Positions 13,001 to 23,920 of a stretch of DNA of 64,000 bases are shown one piece after another. The position numbers and the translations under genes were made by a program. The notes under the pieces were generated by a model. The model did no database searches, had not been told where the DNA came from, and was given only the letters and a program-made list of their open reading frames with translations. This stretch comes from Piper betle (taxonomy: Eukaryota; Streptophyta; Magnoliopsida; Piperales; Piperaceae), in NCBI GenBank assembly GCA_033002965.1, contig JAURVB010000747.1:1-64000 (forward strand), in the 5' to 3' direction. Position 1 is the first letter of the stretch. Each line of letters begins with the position of its first letter.

Positions 13001-14014
13001 CTTTCACCTTGCAAGCCGTGTACTTTGTGCATGGAATCTAATGTCTTTTGAATTATTGGGCTTTAGTGAGTTATTTTGATGACATGTAAGAAGTGTTGAG
13101 TTTTTTTTTATTCAACGACACAAAGCAATATGTTTTATTGATATTCACGTGGTATACTAAATATGTATTGAAGGTATATCCATATATTGGGAAGGTTTCA
13201 ACCTTGAAAGTTTATAAGTAAAATAATGAGACAGATAAATTTATCATGTAAGAGATGTACCTTAGATGTCCTTTTTTTATGTCAAATATATGCTTATCGC
13301 GATTTTGTTGCTTGTGGGCTGATTTATATTTGGACTTCAAAATGTTGGATATATGACAAACTATGGTGGGAACTACTCATCTTATACACATGGTTTAAGA
13401 CATTATTCTATCAGGTTTATATATAACTGGAGAAGATATGAAATCTCGTTTTAATTTAGAATTTGTTTAAATGGAACGCTAATCATGCTGTGCAGGAGGA
13501 TGTTACCAATCTATTTCCCAGCAATGAGAAACTGCAAACTGGGAAGCTTCTTACACCCACAGAGCTGATTGAACTGTGCTTACAAAGCGACAACCGAGAA
13601 CTGTCATTGAAGGCATTTGATGTGTTTGCTTGGACGAGTTCCTCATATCGTAAATCGAACAAATTTCTTTTAGAGGATTGTTGGAGAAATGCTGCTAAAC
13701 AGGATGACTGGGCAGAAGCGGCAACCGTTGCACAGGGTTGGAGCGACGAACAAAAGTTGGCATTCTTCAGAAGTACCATTCTGTTTCAAGGCTCGAACAG
13801 ATGCTATGGCTTGGATTCTCAGGTCTACGAGGGGACTTTCGAAGAAGTATTGCCGCTGCAGAAAGGTGGGGAGGACTTGGGAATTTCTGTGGAGGAGATA
13901 CTGATGCAGCATCCTGATTTCACTGATGCAGGAGACCTTATGTTAACTGCCATCATGATGGGTAAATTTGGTGCAGTCGATGTGGGTGAAAATGAATCTT
14001 CAATGGAACAATGA
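1059..14014 (+). CDS. NUP133: Nuclear pore complex protein NUP133 (four apparent 1-bp deletions)
   Basis: NUP133 is a scaffold subunit of the outer-ring Y (NUP107-160) complex of the nuclear pore, with an N-terminal beta-propeller and C-terminal alpha-helical stack. Exons by splice site and phase: 1059-1281, 3364-3488, 3780-5588, 6254-6958, 7272-7435, 7692-8034, 8247-8314, 13496-14014. Recognisable segments are RPAVGTPAPWATRLSVLAR (end of exon 1), GGMDKGTCLAWLICG (exon 3), MDRDNAEVFYSKVSD (exon 4), GPRGGFSAFVFKQL and LLRLGEEFQEEL (exon 6), FDVFAWTSSSYRKSN and CWRNAAKQDDW (exon 8). The frame breaks four times, each fixed by adding one base: C-rich exon 1 (about 1140-1230), A6 runs at 6416-6421 and 6933-6938, and GG at 7327-7328. 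With those, the exons sum to 1,320 codons, close to the roughly 1,300-residue plant proteins I recall. Start chosen because MFSP opens plant NUP133. Sequencing error is likelier than a pseudogene, but the latter is not excluded. Confidence 0.9.
1282..3363 (+). repeat. Tandem array filling NUP133 intron 1
   Basis: Intron 1 (1282-3363) is built largely of diverged direct repeats about 150-260 bp long. Each unit holds, in order, a GTTCTTGCCAGGTT-like motif, TTTATCTATTTCTTTG, a line like ATTTGGAGCCAAAATGTG, TTGAACACTTACTAT, a GGGTAGATTATACTTCA motif and GGCATATGAATGGGATTAG. The first motif recurs near 1276, 1696, 1857, 2036, 2220, 2373, 2556, 2810 and 3072. The copy at 1276 is the real exon 1 donor, so the duplicated unit includes the splice junction. 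Confidence 0.8.
3534..3620 (+). repeat. Possible SINE head in NUP133 intron 2
   Basis: A canonical-looking Pol III box B (GGGTTCAAACC, 3567-3577) lies in the 291-bp intron 2. No clear box A or target duplication is visible. A short tRNA-derived SINE remnant is the guess; chance is possible. Confidence 0.3.
9120..10347 (-). mobile_element. Ty1/copia pol remnant in NUP133 intron 7
   Basis: Read on the minus strand, this shows the end of a copia pol polyprotein. The RT/RNase H connection is at about 9648-9866, with VGKLIYVTVTRPDIAFAG and QFMQAPRESHWNAVLRSI. The RNase H end follows at about 9400-9130, with HERTKYIEIDGHYVRNK, VQVADILTKAL and a closing region resembling NSPKLEGSVDRIVDANIL. Upstream at 10156-10347 is an acidic linker ending TKWRLGYT. 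The frame is broken repeatedly. It is inserted antisense to NUP133 and removed by splicing. The LTRs were not delimited. Confidence 0.75.
10490..10930 (-). mobile_element. Ty3/gypsy retropepsin-like fragment, antisense
   Basis: Minus-strand reading frames contain GINFISKSLVQKLNL followed, after frame changes, by YTATVQFDIEPILSCHIL. That arrangement (substrate-loop Asn-Phe-Ile-Ser, then a DIxPxxxCHILL-like strand) is typical of the aspartic protease of Ty3/gypsy elements. No catalytic Asp-Ser/Thr-Gly is intact. It abuts the copia remnant at 9.1-10.3 kb and may be a separate, older insertion. Confidence 0.5.
11740..12420 (+). mobile_element. Ty3/gypsy gag fragment (Athila/Tat-like)
   Basis: Plus-strand gag of the Athila/Tat type, decayed by stops and shifts. 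DLENQI and RPQGSLPSDRENP followed by QCNAITLKSGRTL (about 11910-12050) match the usual gag linker. FLEIFKKLHTNFPSGEALEQ and PKYVKFMKAILSNRKKL with LTEEVSVVFQRKLPSKLKDP (about 12185-12390) match the gag/protease junction. It lies inside NUP133 intron 7, sense to the gene. No RT follows, so this is a truncated copy. Confidence 0.75.
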
Positions 14015-14169
14015 ATTATAGTCGATTTCTTTCTAATGGAAGTCCTGCTTGTAAGAATGTTTATTTACCCTAACAAATTTTGAGGTTCAATTGTAATTGT
14101 AACTTGGCTGACAAAAGCAAAACAACCTACATGTTTCTCTGTGACCAATGATATATACCTTCCTAGGGT

Positions 14170-14742
14170 GGTTTGGACTGGGATTGTAAATGAGCCAAGC
14201 CAAGTCATGTATAAATTTATTTATGTTCAGTTTGATTCTAAACTAGTTTGCTCAAGTTTGGTTTATTATTGATATTTTATTTTTTGAGCCAAACAATTCT
14301 TTGTTCAAGCTTCGTTTAGATTTAATTAAACCTAGTTTCAAGTTGAATTAAACCAAGTCGTCTGAGTTATTTGCTGGTTCCCATGAGATCAAATTCAAAT
14401 TTTTTTATTAGAGTTTTCAATGCACGGTAAAAATGATCAAATTTTAAAATATGAAGTTTTGATGGTTTACAGATGCTATTAATACTCAATAAAACTATGT
14501 TGAATAAAATATTAAAGTTAGGCTAAATAATATGCAGTGTATTGAGTTCGTTTCGAGCTGAGTAAGTGTAGAATTTCTTTTTTTCTAGCTTTGCTTGTAG
14601 TTTATCAAGTTATTATTGTCACACAAGTCTTGCATTTGTTTGAGTTCTAATATAAGTTCAAGCCATGCATTTGCTAGAGCTCAAAGATGGGGAGCACGAG
14701 TTTGTTGCGAACTCGTTTGGCTTGATTATAACCCTTTGGGAT
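14170..14742. mobile_element. hAT-like MITE candidate downstream of NUP133
   Basis: The ends look like imperfect terminal inverted repeats. The left end reads GGGATTGTAAATGAGCCAAG; the right end, reversed, reads GGGTTATAATCAAGCC. The interior has the GAGCC/GAACTCG/TTTGCTCAAG-rich composition also seen in the hAT elements at 49.8 and 56.8 kb. No convincing 8-bp target duplication was found, so boundaries are approximate. Confidence 0.4.
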
Positions 14743-15139
14743 CAGTATCCAAAATGTAAGATGCAAGATGGGATGGCATAGTTTCATCCCACCAAATTCA
14801 TTCTCAAATTTCACTTGAGCAAATGATTTCTTATTCAAAACCTGGGTTCACATTTGGAAGTAAGCTTCTCAATGTAATAAATATGATTTATTATTCATAT
14901 CCCTATGTTTCAAAATTTTCCAAGCATGATAGTAGTTGATTTAAAATAAAAGTTGTAGAGAAGAGTAAGTATTTCAGGAGTTTTAGAGAAGTGGTCAACT
15001 TGAAGCTTACATAAAATTCAATAAAAATTTGGTGTGTGATAGTTCGACCTTTCGGTGATGTATGCAAAAACTTCAAACATTTTGGCAGGTTTGTTTTCAT
15101 ACACTCTTTTTAGTCTGATAGAGGTCAACTTTAAAGAAG

Positions 15140-15675
15140 TGGTTCTCCCCCATCGTCTCGCCGGCCAACCTTTATCTATTTTAGGGGGTCATATTTAGTA
15201 TTTAGAATTTGCCTGTTCTTGCAATCCGCACCAAAATTGTGCTTAAATACTACGCCTCAACGCATTTCGGGGAGAACCAGCTAGCTCTAGGTTCAAGTAG
15301 CATTTCACCCTTAACCACAACCATTAATTAATTCTTTAAAATAAGTTGGTTTGAACCTCCACTTAGTTTTACCCAAGCTTCATCCTAGTTATAAATAGAT
15401 CACCCAAGTTTGGGTCTATAAATAATAATAATTGCCCTATGAAGACTCACTTTTGTTACGACTCAGGTGGGTTTCATTAACCAAAGCTACTACATATGAG
15501 TCCCAACTCATTCTTGAACATGCATATGGTCAAAGAATGCTCCTCCTACTACTTGGGAGCCCATAACTTCATTTTCTATGTCACTCCTCGATGAAAGTTC
15601 TTTTCATCTTTCCCTCACGGTACTATGTCACTGTCGGTCACCTAAGATTATTTAGCCTTGCAAGGTGGTCCCTGT
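15140..15675 (-). rRNA. Nuclear insertion of plastid 23S rRNA fragment (NUPT), decayed
   Basis: The minus strand resembles the 5' third of plastid 23S rRNA, co-linear over about 535 bp. Near-intact landmarks on the plus strand are CGCATTTCGGGGAGAACCAG (reverse of the CTGGTTCTCCCC helix), CCCTATGAAGACTCACTTTT, CTTTCCCTCACGGTACT and TTAGCCTTGCAAGGTGGTCC. Many differences from the plastid form I recall are C-to-T or G-to-A changes, with small gaps, as expected of old methylated nuclear DNA. It is not a functional rRNA gene: the remainder of 23S and the neighbouring rRNAs are absent. A mitochondrial origin fits less well. Confidence 0.85.
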
Positions 15676-16420
15676 TAGAGGCATTGTTTGCAAGTATGTA
15701 GGGCATAAATGGTCATTTGATTTATTGGCTATTCTAAATTAAATAAAATATAAATAAGGAATACCTTGTTCACTGTATAAAAAAAATGATTAAAAATGTG
15801 GTTCATTCAATTAAACTAACTTTAAATATAAATAGGAATAGCAGAAAGCTCTATCATAACCGATTTTATAATTTAATTGAATATTATTTAATTATGTTAC
15901 ATATAACTATAAAACTCATTTCCACATCAATATTGATCTTGAAACTTTTAATTGCCAAAGCTTCAATTTAATGAATTTACTCAATTTAGATTATTTATTT
16001 ACTAATTTCATAATTTCTAATAGTATAAGAAGATTTGAACATTTTATATTTCGTGAATAAAGAAGTATTTTAGATAACTTAATTTTCAACCAACTTAATA
16101 AATTTGGGTTTATGATATATAACTTTTAACCAATATAATCATATTTTAATTGTTTAACTAGTGACAAAATAGTAAAATCTTGATGAATGACTCGGATATA
16201 GTAAACTTTTTAAAATAGTAAATGGTTACAATAATACTGTTGATCGAACCATAATTGAATCATTTATGTTGAAAAAAAATCACTAGTTACTCTAGGTGTC
16301 ATAGTTAGTTTTTAGATGGGGTAATAATATTAATTATTTTTTAAAATAATATAAGTTTTCATTGTATTTTAATTTATATTCGATTTTTTTTTACGGAAAA
16401 TTGCTTATAATTTTTAAAAT
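15676..16420. other. AT-rich spacer upstream of HSP90
   Basis: Very AT-rich DNA with no supportable gene or repeat. Composition changes sharply to GC-rich at about 16420, where the HSP90 5' region begins. Confidence 0.6.
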
Positions 16421-16574
16421 GGCTCAGTGTTGGCTTGATGCCGGTTGGATGGGGCTGTTGGCACCCTCATCGCTTCCAACCCCTCAACCCTTTCTAAACC
16501 CTTCTCTGAACCTCAAAGCTAAGCTTGGGGAACACCCCTGAACCCCTCCCTCCCCACAAGCCACCACCACCACC

Positions 16575-19500
16575 ATGCACCGTCTCTCCCGACGCTCCCT
16601 CTCCGCCCTCCTGCGCCGCTCCGGCGCCGTCTCCACCGCCTTCCCCGCCGCCCAGACCATCGCCGACGGCTTCTCTGCCAGGGCCCACTCCCCCCAAGGC
16701 TTGACGCTGCTAAAGGCTCCGTCTCCGGTTGGCGGCGCGCCGGTTACCGCTTCGAGTCGTCCACTGCTTCGGCGTCCCATGCCTCCGACGCCCCGCGCGA
16801 GAAATTCGAATATCAGGCGGAGGTAGCTTTTATGTATAGCTAATCATGTTAGTCAGTGATGAAAATCGATAATCCTAGCGATTTTGTGGTGGTTGTTTAT
16901 TGGAAGTTTAGAAGTGATTTTTAGCTAGTTTAAACCTCTGGGATTGTCAAAGGAAACCTCCCTTGGAAGCATCATTAGGCCAATTTTTGTTGTTTGTATT
17001 TATTTTTTCTGCGTGTGGGAAATGGTGAGTAAATCTCCTTTTTTTGTTTTGCCTTTGGTGTGCAGGTTAGCCGACTCATGGATCTTATAGTTAATAGTTT
17101 GTACAGCAATAAAGAGGTGTTCCTTCGCGAATTGATCAGGTGAGTTTCTGTTGATGATTATTTTGATTTTTTATTTTTTTCGATATTGACCAAAAGGATA
17201 GCCATGGATTTTTTCGATTACAAGTTTTAGAATTTGAGCTTTCCCGTGGTTTATAAGTGTACGGAATGACAGAAAATGGAAACTCGTTGTGAATATTTTG
17301 TTCAGCAATAAAGAGTTGTTTCTTAGGAAATTGAACAGGTGAATTGCTGTGGATGATTGTTGTTGTCATTTTTCGATTTCGGCCAAGAAGGTAGCCTTAA
17401 GGATTTTTAGAATTTGAGGCTTAGTGTGGTTTATGAATGTATTGAATTGGCAGAAAATGGAATCCATTTTCCTGTTATGTTCCTATTGGGCAATCTCAAG
17501 ACAGGAGTGGTCCTTACAGTATATTATGAAAACCCATGTTGCTTGAATGCTTTCATCTCGTTGATATTGCATATGTTTCCAACAGATTTAGGGTCGTATA
17601 CTGGGAAATCAAATCATAGTTCAAAAGGTTGATGATAACTCAGCTCATTATTTCTGAATAAGGTGGAAGAAGAAGAACAATAGTGTTTGGTTGAATCAGC
17701 TTCATTTCTAGTGTGCTTGTTTTCTATGATGTTCCACTTTTAAAATTTTTTTTTTAAAATTGTGGCATGCCGGGAAGTTGTTCTTGTGTGACATTAGTAA
17801 ATAGTGTTTCTTTGGGGGCACTGAATAAATGTTTGCCATTTAGTTTAATTTGGAAAGTGTGAATTGCTACTTGCAGTAACGCAAGTGATGCCCTGGACAA
17901 GCTGCGGTTTTTGAGTGTCACTGAGCCTGATCTTTTGAAGGAAGCTGTTGATCTTGATATCCGTATTCAGACAGACAAAGACAATGGAATCATCACTATT
18001 ACGTGAGTTCTATGTGCCAGATTGATAATGGACTTAACTATTTATTTTGAATCATTAATGGCAATGTTTTTTACTTTTGCAGTGATACGGGAATTGGCAT
18101 GACAAAGCAAGAGCTTGTTGACTGTCTTGGAACTATTGCTCAGAGTGGAACTGCAAAGTTTTTGAAGGCAGTGAAGGCACGATTTTCAAATTTTTTAATG
18201 TCTATGTTTTTTTCACCAAGTCACCCAGGCTGTGGCTAAGCTGCTTCTTTGTTACGCAGGAAAGCAAGGATGCTGGTGCTGACAACAATTTAATTGGCCA
18301 ATTTGGTGTTGGATTTTATTCAGCATTCCTTGTATCTGACAAGGTTTGATTAGTTTAATGAGCATTGAGCCTTTTTTATTCTCAAAATTGTTATAGTAGC
18401 TGTACATGAGATTTTTCTTGTGAATATAGCCATGTAAAAAATTAATAAAATGGGTTTTCAAAGAATAGAAGTCGCTTTGATGTTTGTAAACATTCTTTTG
18501 GTGTTGACAGCCATCCAAACCTAGTGATTGATCTCTTTGGATGGTGGGAAATATAGCATTGACTTGATGAATTTCGTCTATTTCTTCCTTTTTGGGTATC
18601 ATCATAATTGAAATTATGTCATAGTACAGGTTGTTGTTTCGACAAAGAGTCCAAAATCTGACAAGCAGTACGTGTGGGAAGGGGAAGCAAATGCAAGCTC
18701 TTACACTATTAGAGAAGAGACAGATTCGGATAAATTGATTCCTAGAGGAACTCGCTTGACACTTTATCTGAAGGTTCTTTTTTTGTTAATTTTTGTTAAA
18801 TAACTGTTCATTTTTTGGCCTCCTTAAAATTTCTGTTTCTCTTTCAGCGTGATGACAAAGGCTTTGCACATCCAGAGAAAATTCAAAATCTTGTGAAGAA
18901 CTATTCTCAGTTTGTTTCTTTCCCAATCTTCACTTGGCAAGAAAAAGGTTTTACTAAAGAGGTATTTTTGTGAACAATATTTCTAAAGGTTTTACTATAC
19001 TGATTTCGAATCAGAAAAATAGGTGGCAAAGATAGTTAGTGTATTCATCTTGAAGAGCAGGTCGAGGTTGATGAAGGTGCAGAAGATGCTAAGAAAGAAG
19101 GTGATGATGATACTAAGGCAGAGGTAAGAGACCTCCTGATATATTTTTATGATTGGGAATTTACAGTCTCTTGATCAACAAAGTAGTGGCAAGCTTTCCT
19201 AATTGTCAGCCATTCGAACATGTTTTTTTCTGCCTTTGTTTTCTTACAGAAGAAGAAAAAGACTAAAACTGTTGTTGAAAGGTATTGGGACTGGGAACTT
19301 ACGAATGAAACAAAACCTTTATGGGTGAGCCTTGAATCTGATCTTTTTGTATCATAGAAGACGCTTTCTTATTGCTCCTATGTAACATGTGGGGAAACTT
19401 CTTCAGCTTCGGAACCCTAAAGATGTCTCAACAGAAGAGTACAATGAGTTCTACAAGAAAACTTTCAATGAGTACTTGGATCCTTTGGCATCTTCACATT

Positions 19501-22500
19501 TTACTACTGAGGTTTGATGTTTACCCTGAACCTTCAACAATTGGAGTTTTGTGTATGTCTGAAATCTGATCTTTTTTGCTTCAGGGGGAAGTGGAATTTA
19601 GATCTGTACTTTTTGTGCCAGCCATGAGTCCAGCAGGAAAAGAGGATTTTATTAATCAGAAGACCAAAAACATAAGACTTTATGTCAAACGTGTTTTTAT
19701 TTCTGATGACTTTGACGGCGAGCTGGTAGTAACTTTTGCTGAGTTGATTGTGTTGGTTATTCATGATTTTGTGAGATTTCTTATTTTGCTTTTGCTTTGA
19801 TGATTAGTTCCCTAGATATTTGAGTTTTGTGAAAGGTGTTGTCGACTCCAATGATCTTCCTCTCAACGTATCTCGAGAAATACTCCAGGAGAGCCGCATT
19901 GTGAGTGTTGTCGCTTACTTTGTCATTGCCTTATTTTACTGTTTTCATTTATTTAATCATAGCCTTGTTGAGTGGTACAAACTCTCTGGTAATGCACTTG
20001 GTAGGTGCGTATCATGAAGAAGAGACTAGTGCGGAAGGCCTTTGATATGATCCTGGGAATTGCTATGAGTGAGAATAGAGATGTAAGATTCCTATAGCTT
20101 CATACTCACTTCAGCTCCTTTCATATGTTTACTTTGGACAGAAATTACTTCACTTATTTTTTGTATGAAGGACTATGATAAATTTTGGGAGAACTTTGGC
20201 AAGTATTTGAAGTTGGGCTGTCTGGAAGACCATGGAAATCACAAACGCATTGCACCACTACTACGATTCTTTTCATCTCAGAGTGAGGAAGAGCTAATTA
20301 GTCTGGACGAATACGTTGAGAACATGAAATCTGATCAGAAAGATATTTACTACATAGCAGCTGACAGCTTGACAAGTGCAAAAAATACACCCTTCCTTGA
20401 AAGACTTCTGCAAAAAGATTTTGAGGTACTTATTTTGCCTACCTTGAGTTACTTATTATGAGGTTCTTATTCTCCCTCCCTCCCTAGAATTAGGTCTTGT
20501 CAATAATCTTGTTTACTTCATATGACATTAGTTCTCCTCCGCCGTTTCTCCATCATAAAACTTTCTTCTCATCCTTTCTCCACTTCTTACATAAATTTAG
20601 ATGGATTAAGACAAAATAAAATTATTTCTCCACTTTTACATAAATATGAGTGATTGATGGTGTGTATTTGATTGTTTCATGATAGAAGAGACATGTATCT
20701 TTGTCAATTTTTTTTTTGGTAATTTTGCATGACATTTGATTTAAATTAAGATCAATGATTATATGTGCAACAGGTTTTTTCCTGATTGATCCGATAGATG
20801 AGGTAGCTATTACAAATTTAAAGTCCTACAAAGATAAAAATTTTGTGGACATCAGTAAGGAGGACTTGGACTTAGGTCAGTTTAAGTCCATCCAATTTGA
20901 ACTTTTAACAATTTGGGATGTTGAAATATTCCTTTGAGGACATTTTTTCCTGTGACAGGTGAAAAAGATGAAGAGAAAGAGAAGGAAATTAAGCAGGAAT
21001 TTGGACAAACTTGCGACTGGATCAAGAAGCAGTTGGGTGAAAAGGTTGCTAGTGTCCAAATTTCTAATCGGCTTAGTACATCTCCATGTGTTCTTGTTTC
21101 TGCGAAGTTTGGGTGGTCTGCTAATATGGAGAGGTGAGACCTATCAATGTCAATGCGCTGAGCATGAATGAGAGCCAGATATATGGTTTACATGCCAAGG
21201 TTGTGGTTTTTTGGCAGGTTGATGAAAGCACAGACTCTTGGGGATGCTAGTAGCTTGGAGTTCATGCGCTCGAGGAGGGTGTTCGAGATAAATCCAGAGC
21301 ATCCCATCATAAAAAATTTGAATGTATGCCACTTCTTTATTTTTGCTACATTGATCTATAGTTCACTGTTCAATTTAATTTAAGCTTTTTTGTTTTCGGT
21401 GAAGAAATAAGGGCTTCATCTCATTTTGAGGTTGAAATTCTTAGTATTATCACTATATACAGCTAACGATCTTCATTTTCATTCCACTGTGAAAAAAGGC
21501 TGCTTGTAGAAGCTGTCCAGATGATCCTGAGGCTAAAAGGGCTATTGATCTGCTATATGACACTGCTCTTATTTCTAGTGGTTTTACTGTGAGTATTTTC
21601 CATATTCTTTTGTTCTGTTCGACTTATTGGCGCTTGGTGTCTCTTGTCATTTTATGTCCATGTTGGGTTTGGAAATTTATAATTCTTGACGCCAAAATGT
21701 TTTTATTTTATTATCATAGTGCACAACACCTTAACCCAGGAGATTGGTGACATGGATTTTGTTGGTTTCATGTTCAATTAATGACAAGAAACCACCTCCC
21801 AGAAACAAACTAATTGTAACTCTGGATACTGAAGCAACCACCCCAAATGCGGGAGATTGAGATGATGTTTCCATAGCATTTATCACATGGAAATTCTTGA
21901 CTCCTAGCAAAATATGTTGTGTCATGGGAGGTCCTCAATCAGTCTCCAAATGGGCAATTAGTGGCATTGATCATGATGGAATATTTATACATCTGTTAGT
22001 AACAATATTGACAATTTGAAGGTCGAAGCAATAAGATGCTGTTCTTTTATGCTTATCTCTCTTCATCGGACCATATGCATCTGTTTTGTTGTGCTTTGTG
22101 TCCTGGAAATAATCATATATACACACTTCTTGGTTCTTCCGTAAATTGAAATTGCAATTTAAACTTGTATAATGTCTGTTGAAAGGAGAAATATGCTTAA
22201 TACCTGGTTCTTCAATATCTTGCATTGTATGTAGAAGAGTATTGGTCAATTTAATCTAACTTAAACAACCTTGCGTGCATCATCTGGCTTGTATATATTA
22301 TGATGACAGTCATGTTGACTTGGCAGCCGGATGATCCTTCCCAGCTTGGGGGCAAGATTTATGAGATGATGGGTATGGCATTGGTCGGGCGGTGGAGAAA
22401 TCCCGGAGTCCCAAATGATGGAAAGCCAGCGGGACCTAATTCACGACCTTCAAATGCTGAAACAGTCGAAGCTGAAGTTGTGGGAACAGTGGAATCTGGA

Positions 22501-22512
22501 GGATCAAAATGA
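16575..22512 (+). CDS. HSP90-6: Mitochondrial HSP90 chaperone (HSP90.6/TRAP1 type), two frame breaks
   Basis: ATP-dependent chaperone of the mitochondrial matrix. Exons: 16575-16822, 17066-17139, 17877-18002, 18083-18176, 18260-18343, 18630-18773, 18848-18961, 19061-19123, 19250-19324, 19407-19511, 19585-19725, 19808-19900, 20005-20082, 20171-20425, 20774-20875, 20959-21133, 21218-21323, 21499-21588, 22327-22512. The Arg/Ser-rich start [15 protein letters not shown] is a mitochondrial presequence. The ATPase domain has [25 protein letters not shown] and [11 protein letters not shown]; a lysine-rich charged linker (exons 8-9) precedes [11 protein letters not shown]. The middle domain has [15 protein letters not shown]. 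It ends in Gly-Ser-Lys, not the cytosolic MEEVD or ER KDEL. Frames break at about 16703 (missing G) and at the T6 run 20775-20780 (missing T). Adding one base at each gives 785 codons. Intron 4 appears to be GC-AG. Confidence 0.93.
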
Positions 22513-23920
22513 ACCACAGGATAAAAATATGAACGGAACAATTTAAGTGCCAGAGGATTTATTTGAGTGTTTTCTCGATGCCTTGTATTTATGGAGGCAA
22601 ACCAAAATTTCACTTTCTGATGTATATTCCGTTCTCAATATGATAAAGAAGTTGGAAGTTTGTTTAATGTTTTGAGAATTTGACACTGCATGTGTGCCTT
22701 AACAATGATAAAGTAGTTTTCTTTTGGCAACAACTATGTTATTTTGGATTTTTGACCAATAGCGGCCATTGCCGTTGATATGGATGTAGCTTACAGGATA
22801 AAATTTTAGTTGGCTAGATAAAATCGAGATCCAGGACTGTAATTTTCATTAGATTGGCAGTAATAAGATTTCAGTTTTTGCTTGCTTATTGAAGGCTTTA
22901 ACTCTTTCGAGCAGCATTAGTTTGTTTGTTTTTTCATTTTCTTTTTTTCTCCATATTTCACTCTTTTAATAAAAAACCTGCCTATATTTGTGTCTTATTA
23001 GTCCCGAATTTGGACAAAGGAGAAGTAATTGCATCAATAAGGGCACCTGGCTATTTAAAATTTTATCATGTGGGTACATGGATTCTAATTTAAGATTTGT
23101 GCTTTCAACACACCCTTTGGTATAATGCTAAATAATAAGATATGTTACTCATATAAATGACCTCTTTCTATTCTAATTTCGGGCCAACTAATTTAGCCAG
23201 AGATTTGGTAACTTAGGTCGGAAATTTCGAAGCTTTAATACGTCATTCAAATTCTCCTCAGTCCTACCTCAATGGATGCACAACTTCAGAAATGGGAAAA
23301 TTTTAGGATGTTGCAAGATATGGGCACCCATCATGTTCAAAATTCACTATCAGAAATGTACCAGTATGACTATTAGCAAAGGTGAAAAGATTCACAGAAG
23401 AATTTTACAAAAGTATGAACCAAGAGAGCACAATCACCATTCAAATAGTCTATAAGGGTATTCACCTTCAATTTGATAACGAAAACCTTGAATAAGCAAG
23501 AGAGCACGATCACCATTCTCCTTAACACATCAACCACTCCTTATAATTTTGTACCTCACAAGTAACTGATCATCAAGCCGAAAATAATTTGAATGTAACC
23601 GATCATCAAACCGAAAATAATTGAATGTAAATCAGCTTTAAGGTAAGGCCGTTAAGACTTATACTAGTCATGCTACCAGTTCAATGAGTCTCACATCCTT
23701 ATAACATGTAAGGCCTAGCAAATTTCATCTTCAAACAACCACCACAAGCTTTTATCGGTCTTCGTGTAAGAGTGTACTGAGTCTATTTGAAAGTATCGAA
23801 CATCAAACTCAATATTGTAGCAACATGTGAAAGTTTGTTTAGATGACACAATATGCAACGTGAGATTTAAAAGTCACCAAGTTACGAGTGAGGGATTTGT
23901 CCTTAAACATTCAGGAGAGT
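22513..23920. other. HSP90 3' flank and non-coding spacer
   Basis: This holds the HSP90 3' untranslated region followed by AT-rich DNA without a supportable gene. From about 23930 protease-like sequence of the downstream gypsy element appears; its 5' LTR and gag could not be recognised here. Confidence 0.5.

Noticed and set aside
15140..15675. Functional rRNA gene
   Set aside because: Only part of 23S is present, with many substitutions and gaps and no adjoining rRNA or tRNA; it is an organellar insertion.
16440..16574. Heat-shock element before HSP90 (TTCTCTGAA)
   Set aside because: Spacing is three bases rather than two between half-sites, so it is not a proper nGAAn array.
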